This document shows, piece after piece, positions 49,625-60,755 of a stretch of 64,000 nt of DNA. Where the stretch lies: assembly GCA_037501455.1 (NCBI GenBank), contig CM074860.1, forward strand, positions 40,000,501 through 40,064,500, written 5' to 3'. Within the stretch, counting starts at the first letter, position 1. The number at the start of each line of letters is the position of its first letter. This DNA comes from Lantana camara. Its lineage: Eukaryota > Streptophyta > Magnoliopsida > Lamiales > Verbenaceae. The notes under the pieces are model-generated. The model saw only the letters and a list, made by a program, of their open reading frames with translations, did not search any database and was not told the DNA's origin. The translations under genes were made by a program, and so were the position numbers.

Positions 49625-49673
<49 letters not shown>
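49489..49673. repeat. Two (TA)n microsatellites in LTR Q
   Basis: Tracts at 49489-49528 and 49628-49673. The intervening bases resemble the TG/CA-rich surroundings of the TA tract in LTR G. Confidence 0.95.
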
Positions 49674-49677
<4 letters not shown>

Positions 49678-52226
49678 AGTAATAATGCATGAAGTTGCAT
49701 GTAGATTTAATTGTTAAGGTTTGCATGTGCATACATGTTTAATAAATTAGTTTTGCATTCATGGGATTTTAGTTTTTCATGCATATCCTTACGTACATAT
49801 ATATATTTATATATTTATACATATATGGTTATTATATATTAATTATTATTTGAATTAATTGAATTATAGAATTTAATTGTTACCTATTTCATGTTTTATT
49901 TAATTTCCGATCTTGATTCGAATGTATTTAATTGTCTATTTTCTAATTGTAAATGCGATTTAATACGTGCTATGATCATATTTGAAATTCTTGGAACAAT
50001 TTGATTTAAATGTGAAGATTTATCTTGAATGGACTTAACGATTCATGAAATGAATGTTTATATGTCTTAAATGCCTTAATAGTGCACATGAACGTGTTCA
50101 TTACATAATATAATCTCTTAGGCATTCATATCATGTTCATTGCATGTCGTGCGTCATATATTGTTCATTTGGAGTCTTGAGTCTCACGAACACGTTACGT
50201 TGTCCTTTGTACAGTTTATCTCCAGGGTGGAGAAAGCTTGATCAACTAGGCACTCAGTAACTCGTATCTTTGTTTCGCCATGTTCCAGGTGAGGGTTTTT
50301 TCGTTCTAGTTACATACTAAACCCTACAACCTTATGTGACAAGTTTGGCCAAAACCTTATGTATATATATATATATGTTACTTTTAAAGTAAAATCATCG
50401 AGTAAATTATGATCGAGTAAACCCTTTTCTAATGAATTATGAAATATGTTATGTTTCTTATGAATCAAATGTTTTGGCGAGAATATGATTATGAACGTGA
50501 TTATGAATGTACGGGCCCAGGGACTTAGTGCAAGTGGCTATCCGGGGAGGCAAGGGCCGACGGTGATCCCTTGTACTAGTCCCAGCACATTTACGGTGAT
50601 ACCGGCCCTCGCTAGGAGGTTTGGCGGGGAATGGGAGCTGAGTGCCCTTGGGGGATTCATGTACTCCCATTGGCCTATGTATGGACCGATGGTCGGGTCT
50701 TGCTAACCCGTCCACCACCCGGAGGAAGAAGGTTGGAACTTATTTTATGATTATGAGTATGTTATGATTGATAGGCACCGTGCGGGAAGGCCGGGACACG
50801 GATTGCCCAAACGACTATGTCTTATGATATGATATATGATCTGTGTGTATTATGGTCTATTGCATGATCACCGATTTAATGTATTAATGATATTTGTCGT
50901 ACACGGTCGGAGTTTGGTTGGAGATAATGCATGCTCACTCGCCGAGCCTTTATATTTATGTATGAATTATGAACTTAAGGAATTTAATTTGATCAGTCGT
51001 AAAGTCCGAGCATTGCTTAGTTATTCTCTTGCCCTTTTGGGAACTAATTTTAAATAAAACCTTGCTCGGGGTTTATGACTTGCATGTGCATGTTTTTATA
51101 TATACGTATATCGCTCCTGCTCACTCAGTCTTCTAGAGACTAACCCTCTCACTCCCCAACCTTTTAGTGCACAGGTTTGCCTTTGGCGTTTCGAGGTAGG
51201 CGGAGTTGTGTTGAGTCTTGAGTCGGTCAAGTTAGGTTATGAAAGTCTCTGCACTTACATATGTATTTAAATTATGTATGATTCGACTCTGTAAGATTAT
51301 GAATTTGAATCTTATGTATTTGTTATTGAATTACCTTGCCGGGCTTTGTTATGAATTAAAAGAGGCCTGAGGAGCCAAGTCTGCTTGTGGTTCGGGTATT
51401 TAATTTCTGCAGGCCCGTGGCCAATGCGTGTGTTTGGATTTTAGTTTTACAATGCATTATGTTTTGTCGATTGGTTACATTTGTAGGGTCTAAGTTCCGC
51501 CTAGCTTAGGAGGGTTGTTTTGTTTGTCTCCCGTTCGCTATGGTTTGATATGGGTGCGGACTTTCCATTTCGTTACTCGTGTCGAGCCATAGTGCAGGGG
51601 ATTTGGTGCCTCACGTGCGGGGTGCTACATATATCCTATGTATACTAGTCCTTGGCTGCTCATGCATCGATTATGGTTTTGTTATTATTTAATGTTCTGT
51701 ATTCTTCCGCCTACCTCACTTAGTCAGTTTGACTTACTCCTCTCTTTTGACCCATATTTCAGATCTTTTTTAGCGAGACCAGGAGATAGGTGAGCAGCCC
51801 TTGGACTAGAGATATTAGAGTTGTCTTTCCTACCATTTTGTCATGGATGTACAGTACCCCACCTCGGGGAATGTATATATTTGTGCGATTTGTAAGCTTA
51901 AGCCCCACATAAGGGAAAAAGCGTTGGCTGTTTGCTCATACTTGTTTTGTTGTTGTCTCTCGGGGTTGGTATGTAAGTCCAGTTACTCTGTTTTTATTTG
52001 GATTCTCACTTTAGGACGTCTACCTTTATCTTAAGTTATGTTACCGCTTCCGTTGTTGTTATTTTGCTTTGGTTTTCACTTTGAGTTGTTATTCTAGATT
52101 ATCGTAGTTTCGTTTGCGCTTATGCGGCTGAATCAGGGTAAGCGCTTAGCAAACCCTGACTGGGCCATGCGGGCGGCACTCCGCGGGACTCTCTAGGTCC
52201 AAGGATCCCACCGGGGCGTCGCAACA

Positions 52227-52395
52227 ATATTCATGAAGTACAATTAAGGTGCACTAACTAAATAATCAAGAAATGATCATATAATAATGCAAAACTTACA
52301 AGTTGACAAGTAGTTCCTAAGCCGTACAACCTAGAGCGACAAGACACGACTTAAGAGCCCGATTTTGCAACCTAGGCTCTGATACCACGTTAGGA
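52227..52395 (-). other. Leader of element P with primer-binding site
   Basis: The minus strand has TGGTATCAGAGC-type primer-binding sequence (52387-52376) and the leader motif (52335-52314). Only about 170 bases of interior remain before the end of LTR L, so L probably inserted in the P interior. Most of P lies elsewhere. Confidence 0.75.
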
Positions 52396-53459
52396 TATAG
52401 CACCCACATCGATAGGCGCCACATCGCCCGCACCATGAGTCTAATAAACGCATGAAATGAATGTCCATACATGAACCAAGCACGTGGCGAACAGGCGACA
52501 AGATAAAAGAACTCAACCTAGGTAAGCGGGGCTAACCCTTAAACCAAATTACAAGATGAAGAAATAATTAAAGCGGAAGTATAACAACATTATAAAGCAT
52601 ACCAATCTCCAACGTGACCATATAATCCAAGGAATATAACCAAAGCCTACACGACCATCAAATATTTACAACACTTCTCCAAAATAGATTATTACATAAT
52701 CCAAATGTATCAAGTATTCATGAGATGCTAGAAAGTAAAGACATGCTAAGACCAAAATAAAGACTCCACAAGACCTTATTCCCCTTGTAACAAACCCTGC
52801 AAACGACTAAAAACAACGTAGGGTGTTAGTCCAAGGACCGAGTGAGGGGCATAATAGATATATCACATGCATATGCAATCCATAACTTCGAGTAAAGTTT
52901 TAAAATAACCCATGTGAGTAGTTTAATAGAAGCATCGCTCGGAATTATGAGCATCAATTTATTACTTGACAATTCATAATCAATACGTGGCCCGGCGAGT
53001 GGGCAATTCTCCAACCTTACTCCCATAGTGTGTGCATAAAACTTGATTAAGCGTTCATGCATAACATAATCATAATCATAATGTCCATAATCATAACCAC
53101 AATCATGATAAATAAACATAATTTCCATCCTTCTTCATCCGGGGTGGTGGAAGGGTTTGCAAGGCCCAAACCACCTCATGAGACAATATCAATACGGGGG
53201 GTCATGTCTCCTACCCGCTCCTTCGATGGGTTAACCATCGGCTCAAGAATATCCCACCTCCCTGCAACCTATGTCCCGTGAGGATATTCTGAAAGGGTAC
53301 GAGATGCAATGGCTTATCCGACGGGCCGATGTTGTACCGGTCTCCATTCACACATTTCCCCGAGGCCTAATAACATGTGTATAATTCTCGCCAAAACATT
53401 TTCATGAAAGCGTTTGAAAACATTTGCTTATTGATTCATTTTCCGAAATATAATTGTAG
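52396..53459 (-). repeat. 5' LTR of element P, partial
   Basis: The LTR end reads TATAGCACCC on the plus strand (TGTAGCACCC with one change) next to the leader. The usual terminal block, hairpin II (52828-52839, stem GGTCC/GGACT on the minus strand), the CTCGCCGGGCC block (52981) and hairpin III (about 53142-53175) follow. It is cut by LTR N at 53460. It is the oldest-looking host in the right part of the nest. Confidence 0.8.
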
Positions 53460-56400
53460 TGTAACATCCTGTTCGTTCGACGTACGAGGCACGCCACGTT
53501 GCACCCTTTTTATATGTTTAATTATGTGATTTTTTGTTTTACGTGGCCCTATTTTGAACTCTTTTAGAGTTTATGGGCCCCTTTGTAATTTTCTCTTTTT
53601 AAGGGGTTTCTAGTCACTGCTCGTTTGATCGAGATTTTGACCATTTTGATCCCTTCAACGCGTTCGGGGCACCGAGATGAGTCCGTAGACTCTGAGTTTG
53701 CCCAATTCTGACGTCGTTTGCCCCTTCTACCGTTCGTTTCACGAGCGAGGACCCGGGATAAAACACCCAGACCCTCGTTTTTCAAGTACAACGGATCAGC
53801 CCCTTTCTCTCTCTTCTCTCCCGTTTCCCTTCTCTCTCTCTCTCTCACACACTACACCTTAAACACACACTCGACCATAACTCGGCCATTTCTCGACAGA
53901 ATTCGACGAACCCATTGTGCTTTTCGAAAATGTCGACGAGCCCGTTACAATGATACCATATTCGTGGCCTAATGATGAGCGATGGCAGAGATATGGTGGT
54001 TTTTCAGTCACGGCTGGAAAGGGGTGCCGGAGCCGCCAATTCGCCGACGTCCCGCGGTGGCTTCCGGCCACCCATTTGTGACACGCGCCCCAAGGATGGC
54101 AAGAGTACTCCCCAGTGCCATTTTTCGATGTAGGCGGTCCCGCCATTGGGGCTGCGAGGAAGGTGCACGCGCAACCTGAAGTGGGCGGCAAGCAGCGGCG
54201 CTACTGTAGCAATGGCGATTTTCACCGTTTCGGCGGCTTTTTCCGGTGAAGGTTAGTGTTTTCCGAGGTTTTCCGACCCCCTTAGTCTAATTCCGGCATC
54301 AATTTGAGTGAATTTTGGCCGTAGGTGGTGGTTCCGGTGAGGGGATCGGCGGCAGAAACTTCGGCGGCCAACAAAAGCCTTTTTCGTTGATCTTTTGGCC
54401 ACGGGCTCTTCACGAAGGTTGTTCGGAACGACGAGAACTATCATCCTTTGATCACGCGACTCCAGATTCAGCTATTTGGCGGCAGCTCGAGGCGGCGCAG
54501 CAGCGGTTCGCGGTGGCAGGGGCTTCCAGGGATATTTTTCGGCGGCCACTATAGGGTTTTCGAAGAGCTCGTCACGGGTAAGACAATGCCTCTTGCGGAT
54601 TCGATTTTCGTTCACCGGTTTGGAAGTAATTTGATTTTGAAGATTTAAGGGTTTTCGTGTTCTTAGATCCGAAATTCGAGAAGATTGGCTTAGAATTTTC
54701 AGAAATTGATCGAGGATTTGGAACGAGCACGAGGAGTACTTGCACGGATGATTTTTCGGGATTTTTCCGGCATGTTCCGGAGGCGGTCGAACGGCGGCCG
54801 GCCACTGGTCCTGCAGCTCCGGCGGCGGCGCTCCGACGACCTTGTCCGTCTCATCGTGGTGAGTCCAACGCCACTTTCCGTTCGTCAATCGAACACTCAG
54901 TTTAATTTATGTAAATTTAATTGTGCAATTGTGATTTATTTGATTAATTATAGTAAATGTAATTTAATTGTGATTAGCTTGATTTATCGATTTATATGAA
55001 CTTCGATGTATATGAAATCATGCATTTAATGAAATGGGATATGCATTGATGCTTTGAATTGTAAATTGAACCCCGTTATGCCGGAATTGTATTAGTTGTT
55101 AATTGTTTAAAATGTAATTCGTTCTTGTATGTTCGATAAATTGATGAATATGGATTGCTTGGTATTTGAAAATATATAATGAATTATGAATGTATGAATT
55201 CATGATTTATTGTTGATATTAGTCCCGCTTCATGCCAATTGTTGTGTGTACTTCTTGTACAAGGGGTGTTTATGTAATTTTAGAAAATACAAATTTGTAT
55301 AACTTGATTTAATTGAAATCTTATCATTTGAAACCGATTATGCTAATTTTGATTAAGTAAAAGTTGAATTATTATGCCTTGGATGATTAAATTTGAGACT
55401 TTTGCAATTAAAGTTTAATTACCTAAATTGAATTTGAATCTATTATGCAATGTATGAATTGTATGAACTTTGAATGGTCAAATGACTTAGTCGGAATTTG
55501 GTATGTAACCCCATAGGTCTAAATAAATTCGTCACCTGCTATTATATGATTTGGTTGTTCTTGTACTACGTGCTTTTATATGAAATGTGATATGTGTAAA
55601 TGTTTTGATTTGCAATTTGAGTCTCGGCATGTCCAATTTTGTTAATTGTTTAGCCTAGAGGAGATGTTTGTGTAATTTTCTGAAATGTGTAAATTTGCTT
55701 GATATGAATTAACCAAACCTTGTTAATTGAATATGTTATGTATTATGTGAATTTTATTAAACTTATATGATTAATTTGGAAACTTTTACACGTAAGAGAT
55801 AATTTATTCGTACGAATATGAACTGGTTATTTGATATGGATTAATATGAATAATTTGAATTTTCTTTGTCTTTCGATTTCTCTTAATTGCATTAATTGTG
55901 CACATGAATATGTTCTAATGTGTAATATGACTCCATTAAATTATATAATGTTTTGGTTTGCTTGAAATTAATATGAATTTGAATCCTACTTATGTGATCC
56001 CATCCCTTAAGTGTTAGAGTATGTGGCGTGCGTCTCTGTATGGTTATTCGAGTTTGAGTCTGAGCCCTGTGTTGTGTTTTGTGTGTCCAGTTGGTTCAGG
56101 TGCACCCGGGGTTGTGACAAGTGGGTCGTGCAGGTTTCGGGGTGGACCATTTGCTGTGTCTTTGGCTCCGTTTGGTACGAGGTGAGGTTAGGATATAGTT
56201 ATACCCTCATAAGATGTGCTGGTTTTCGAATGTATGCGAATTATAAGCCTTTATGTATATGTAGATATGTGTAAGATACATATTTTTGGTTGGTTTTGCT
56301 ATAAGTATGAAAGTATAAAGCTTTGTATAAGCTTATGTATGCTTAGCTTTAATTTCGTTATGATTTTGAGGTCGGCGTGATATGTACGTACGATATGATA

Positions 56401-57686
56401 AGTACGATATACATGTGCTACGTGTAAGTGTGAGTCTAGCGGGGTTTAAGCTTCCGATATATGTGTGTTTATATGTGTGATGGGCCCCAGAGTTGTGGGT
56501 AACGGAGACCCGGGACGGCCATGGGGTCGCCGGTTGCAACCCTTGTGCACTTCTCCATTTTGATAGGATCAACCCGGAACCCACTAGGAGGTTAGTGGGG
56601 GATGGAGTCCTTGGGCGTGAGTGTCATGAAACTCACGACCCTGACGTATATGTGTGGATGGTTAGGGTATGTACAACCCTCCCATCAATGGGTGTAAGAG
56701 GAGGTATGTGTATTTTAATTTCGTTTGCTTAAGTCTATGCGTGATATGAAGGAGTTGGTTGGTTTTGTACTCGTACCCGCCGACTTTTACATTTGTTTGT
56801 CATAAGTTAATGAAACGGGGTTAGACTCTTAAGTTAAGATAAAATTTGATATGCTTTCAACCTAAAAGGTTATGTTCCGGTATGTGTGCTAAGTCTGCAT
56901 GAATCTGAGTTTATGCCTTAAGAAACGTATGACTTAAGATTTTTGTGATAAGTCTCCCTATATGTATACTATCACGGGAAAATGTTTTGGCGTGCAAAAA
57001 GTTCACGAACATTGCTTCTGCTACGTGCTGTGCTCTATATATATGTAGGTGTGTGTGGGCAGCCCCTCGCTCAGTCTTTGGACTGACCCCTTCCCCTCTT
57101 ATGTTTTTTGTTGCAGGTTCAGGTCGTTGGAGTTCATGCTAGGCGGTGGAGTGTCATGTCTGTTGAGTCTGTGTCTGTTCGTTTAAATTGTTAAGTATTT
57201 TGTTCTGATTTATGATTCATAAATTTTGTATAAGATTTATTTTGAACATGTTTGCAATTATGATTCGAATATTTCGAATTTCGGGAAAGGTTAGGTCAGG
57301 TGCTTGGATTAGTTGAACCCGTCTTGATTGTATGATTATTCAGGATAGGTATCTAGGGCCACTTGGACCCGTTTTGTTGTGTAATTGTTCGGGACAGGAT
57401 AGGACAGGTTGGCCGGATTAGTCGAACCCATGTAGTTGATTTTATGCCTGTACGGCACTGTATGTTTAAAGTATGAAAAGTTTTTGAAAAGTTGGCATTT
57501 TGGTACTGCTTCCGCTATCATGTTTCGCTTATTCTCTTTTGTATAGGGCTAGGTACCGCCTAGCTAGTGTGTGCGTTTTCGTTTGTCACTGTTCGCTGTG
57601 ACTTGGCGCGTGTGCGGACTCTCCATTTCGTACATGTGTCGGGTCATAGTGCGGGGGTGTGGTGCCCCACCACTTGGGGCGTTACA
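53460..57686 (+). repeat. 5' LTR of element N (4227 bp)
   Basis: It starts TGTAACATCC and ends GGGCGTTACA, eight bases before a primer-binding site, so it is a 5' LTR. It is the plus-strand counterpart of J and B. In order: promoter-like GATAAAAC with CT tract (53757-53850), GC-rich stretch (53980-54890) ending at a GTG|GTGAGT donor near 54859, AT-rich stretch, 91-nt predicted exon (56091-56181), hairpin I (56580-56599), hairpin II (57072-57085), and GCTAGGCGGT with its complement (57138-57147 and 57555-57564). Open frames in the GC-rich part are not kept in J and B. Confidence 0.92.
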
Positions 57687-58209
57687 TCTTAAGTGGTATC
57701 AGAGCTACCAGGTTTAGAACCGGTGCTCTGAAGTCGTATCGTGTCAGTCTAGGTCGTACGGCATAGGAATATGTGCGCATTGCATCCGTTTTTGCATGAA
57801 ATTTTGTTTCTTCGTCGTGAATTGCATTGAGTTATAGGAATATGTGCACGTTATGGCTATGATTGTGCGATATGTTGTCAATGTACTTTTAATTACATTT
57901 AATTGATGCACTTATGTGACTTAATTGCTACATTTCATTTGTATCCCTAACCCTCATGCACTAACCTTAGTGTTTTAACTACAGGGCTGCTTCAACAACA
58001 ATTTAATCACCTTCCATGGCATCACCACAACTTTATGGTCAAGATTTCCAATACCACGGTGAACGGTACACTGAGCATCCATGGCACAAGCATACATGCC
58101 TCGTTTACTTAATTAAATTTGTTATTATGTGATATATTTGCTAAGTGTGCTATGTGTTAACTATTGTAATTTCTGACCCTACTTATGTGCTTGAGTGGAA
58201 GGGAGATTC
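57687..58209 (+). other. Element N leader and start of interior
   Basis: The primer-binding site TGGTATCAGAGC is at 57694-57705 and the leader motif at 57747-57770. An acceptor-like TTTTAACTACAG ends near 57984. A short frame from the ATG at 58017 (MASPQLYGQDFQYHGERY and onward, about 38 codons) follows, then the sequence is cut by LTR O. The frame is too short to identify. Confidence 0.7.
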
Positions 58210-60755
58210 TGTAACGCCCCGAATTTCAGACAGTCAGGTACGCTCGACACATGTGAGTTTCGAGCGCTAGGATTCTATTTTATTATTTTTATTTATTCAA
58301 TTTATACGTGTTATATTAATTTTATAAATTGTGTTCCAACATGATTATGTGAAAATATATGAAATGTATGCCAGCTTGGGAATTATGTTACATATGGAAT
58401 TTAATTGTTACATGAATTAATTGTCCAATTTGTATTAATTGTTTAATTGTCCTTAATTGCTCATCTCATTTTCTTTGAGGACCTAATTGCATGACAATAT
58501 TAGAGGACCTAATTGATCATTTTCAAACCTTTGATACCCAATTGTATAACTTATAGAATTTGAAGGATTAGATCACAAATATTATATTTTGCCAAATATA
58601 TCACGGTATAAGTTCCTTCATGCTTCCATTCATTTCATTTTCACCAAAAATCATCATCCCTCCTTGCTCCTTCTTACCGAGCCACACCATGAAGAAAGGA
58701 AGAGAAGGTTTCATCAAATTTATCAAGTTTTTCGAAGAAAATCATGGGTTTTGGGGCTCAAGCATCCATTTCCATCATCTCCTTCCATCTATTTTCACTT
58801 CAAGGTATATATGAGCATATATGAGAATTCTTGAATTTACATGTGAAGCTAGGGTTAGGATTCCTTTTTATTCCATGAGCTTATATGATGCATATATTAT
58901 GAAGTTGGGGTGATTCTATGTATTTACCACTTGAAATCATGAAGATTAAAACTTGATTGCTAATAGACTTGATTGATGAATTTGGCATGATCAAGCATGA
59001 AATAAATGTTTATATTGGATTTTATTAAACTAGAAGTACTTAGGCATGTTTCTTACATGATTTATGTGCTTGGGTATTGATTTCATGGATTATGGGATGG
59101 TTTTGGTTATGGTTCGAAGCTCCCCTGCTTCATCCCCTGTTTCTTTAATGCCTGCGTAACGGGAACGGCCCTTCCCGTTCCCTTTGTAATCAGGAACGAC
59201 CGTTCCCATTTATTTGAAATATGTGCTTGGCGGCGAGGACGGGAACGACCGTTCCCAGTCCTCTGGAAGTGCAGAAAGTTTCTGCATAAAATTACAATTT
59301 TAGCCCCTCGATCCGATGGCTTATTTGACCCCAAATTGTTATTATATGATTAATTACATGCCAAAACGTGATATTTATATGCTACATTATTTATTGCTCG
59401 ATGTCTCGTACTTGATCAAGCCGTGCGTCGTACTTGGTACTTTTGTCGAATTTGATCTCACGAATACATGTATGTTTCCATTTCTTGCCCAGTTACTCTC
59501 CAGGGCGGAGATTGTCGGGCATGAGCACGTTCACGCATTCACGAGTCGTGTGTCGCCTGTCAGGTGAGGTTTAATTTCTACTTAAATAGAACCCGTACTC
59601 CTAATATGTGATCTTTCGGCCAAAGGTATTTATATCTATACTTTCCATGAAATCATTTATCATTCCAAGTCATGTTTCAAGCAAGCAAGCCATGATTGTT
59701 CATGTTCACGATTTCAAGCATGTTTAGGCGAGTAGCATGACCGTTCACGATGGGCCCGAGGGTAGTGACTTGAGCCAACCGGGAAAGCACGGGCTGACGG
59801 GTAACTCAGGCGCTATCCTCACCACATTTGGGGTCACCCCTGAATCCGCTAGGAGGTTAGTGGAGGAAGGAGCTCCGGGCTTAGGTATTCATATACCCTC
59901 TGCTCAATGAGATTGGATGTTGGGGCCTTGCAATCCCATCATCAAACCGGAGGAAGAAGGAGACTGGGGATGAATCCGGCACCGTGGATTGTCCACGGGT
60001 TATTGCATGATTTCCATTCCATGAACGTGTTCTATGATTACGCATGCACGATTGCACGATAATTGAATTGCATGATCACTTATTGTTTAATAATCAAGCA
60101 AGCATGTTCATGTACATTTGGAGTTCGGTTGGAGACCGCCCTTACTCGCCAGGGCCATGTATCGATTGCATGAAAAAAAAAAGTATTTAATATTGATAGT
60201 TGTATTCTCAGGCGAAGCTATATTATTGTTCAACTTGTATATTTATCTTTTATAAATCTTTACCCGAGAATATGACTTGCATGTTACCTGCGCTAATATG
60301 TATGTAAACCCCTCACTCGGTCTTCACAGACTGACGTCTCCACCTTTCAGGTTATTGCAGGTGCACGCTAGGCGGGAGTCGAGTCGAGTCCAGTCCTTGT
60401 AATCGAGTCAAACACGGTGCATTTATTTAATTATTTATTTATTGTTCGAAGGAACCATGTTTACTGTTATATGTTATTTATTTTAGGAGATGATAATGTA
60501 TTGATATGTAAGTTAGAATATATTTTATTTGGTAAATGAGAAAGGACATGAAATGCTAAATGGAAATAGTTGATAATGCCCTGTTTATGCTTCCGCTTTA
60601 TTATGTCACATGTTCGAGTTATCTCGCTGAGCTTGTCATTTTATTGCATTGTCACCCGTTCGCTATAGGTTAGTTCATGTACGGATTGACCGTTTCGTAT
60701 GTGGATTGACCTATAGTGCGGGGGTGTGCCATCTCCACGTGTAAGGGGTGCTACA
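58210..60755 (+). repeat. 5' LTR of element O (2546 bp)
   Basis: It starts TGTAACGCCCCG and ends GTGCTACA, with a primer-binding site at 60763-60774. It is the same family as LTR F. It includes GGGAACG-type palindromes at 59161-59176, 59193-59206 and 59241-59256, a predicted 71-nt exon (59493-59563), hairpin I (59845-59864) and hairpin II (60318-60333). The 3' partner of the long-range helix near 60620 has decayed. GATTC (58205-58209) would be its target duplication; the other copy is outside the window. Confidence 0.92.

Larger units (their letters stand above)
47750..51629 (+). mobile_element. Solo LTR Q (3880 bp)
   Basis: It starts TGTAACGCCCCGG and ends GTGCTACA; TATAT flanks both sides (47745-47749 and 51630-51634). 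No primer-binding site follows, so it is solo. It is of the same family as G. It holds four GC-rich palindromes, two TA tracts, a predicted 74-nt exon (50215-50288), hairpin I (50607-50629, eight-base stem), hairpin II (51127-51141, outer pair lost) and TAGGCGGA with TCCGCCTA (51197-51204 and 51496-51503). Confidence 0.94.
45222..52226 (+). repeat. LTR of element L, split by solo LTR Q
   Basis: The pieces 45222-47744 and 51635-52226 join across Q and its TATAT duplication to give about 3.1 kb. It starts TGTGAAACCC and ends GGCGTCGCAACA. It is a more distant LTR family, with a weak version of hairpin II (51722-51734) and a TCAGGGT/ACCCTGA hairpin near 52135. The AT-rich first half (45240-47100) shows no reading frame with a known domain. 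No matching target duplication is seen, in keeping with a 3' LTR rather than a solo one. Both edges are less certain than those of other LTRs. Confidence 0.6.

Noticed and set aside
49004..49626. Several open frames within LTR Q
   Set aside because: They cover the palindromes, a CTT/TGC-rich stretch and TA repeats, and the same-family LTR G does not keep them.
53564..55000. Overlapping open frames in the GC-rich part of LTR N
   Set aside because: They occur in four or more frames at once, and homologous J and B carry different stops and lengths.
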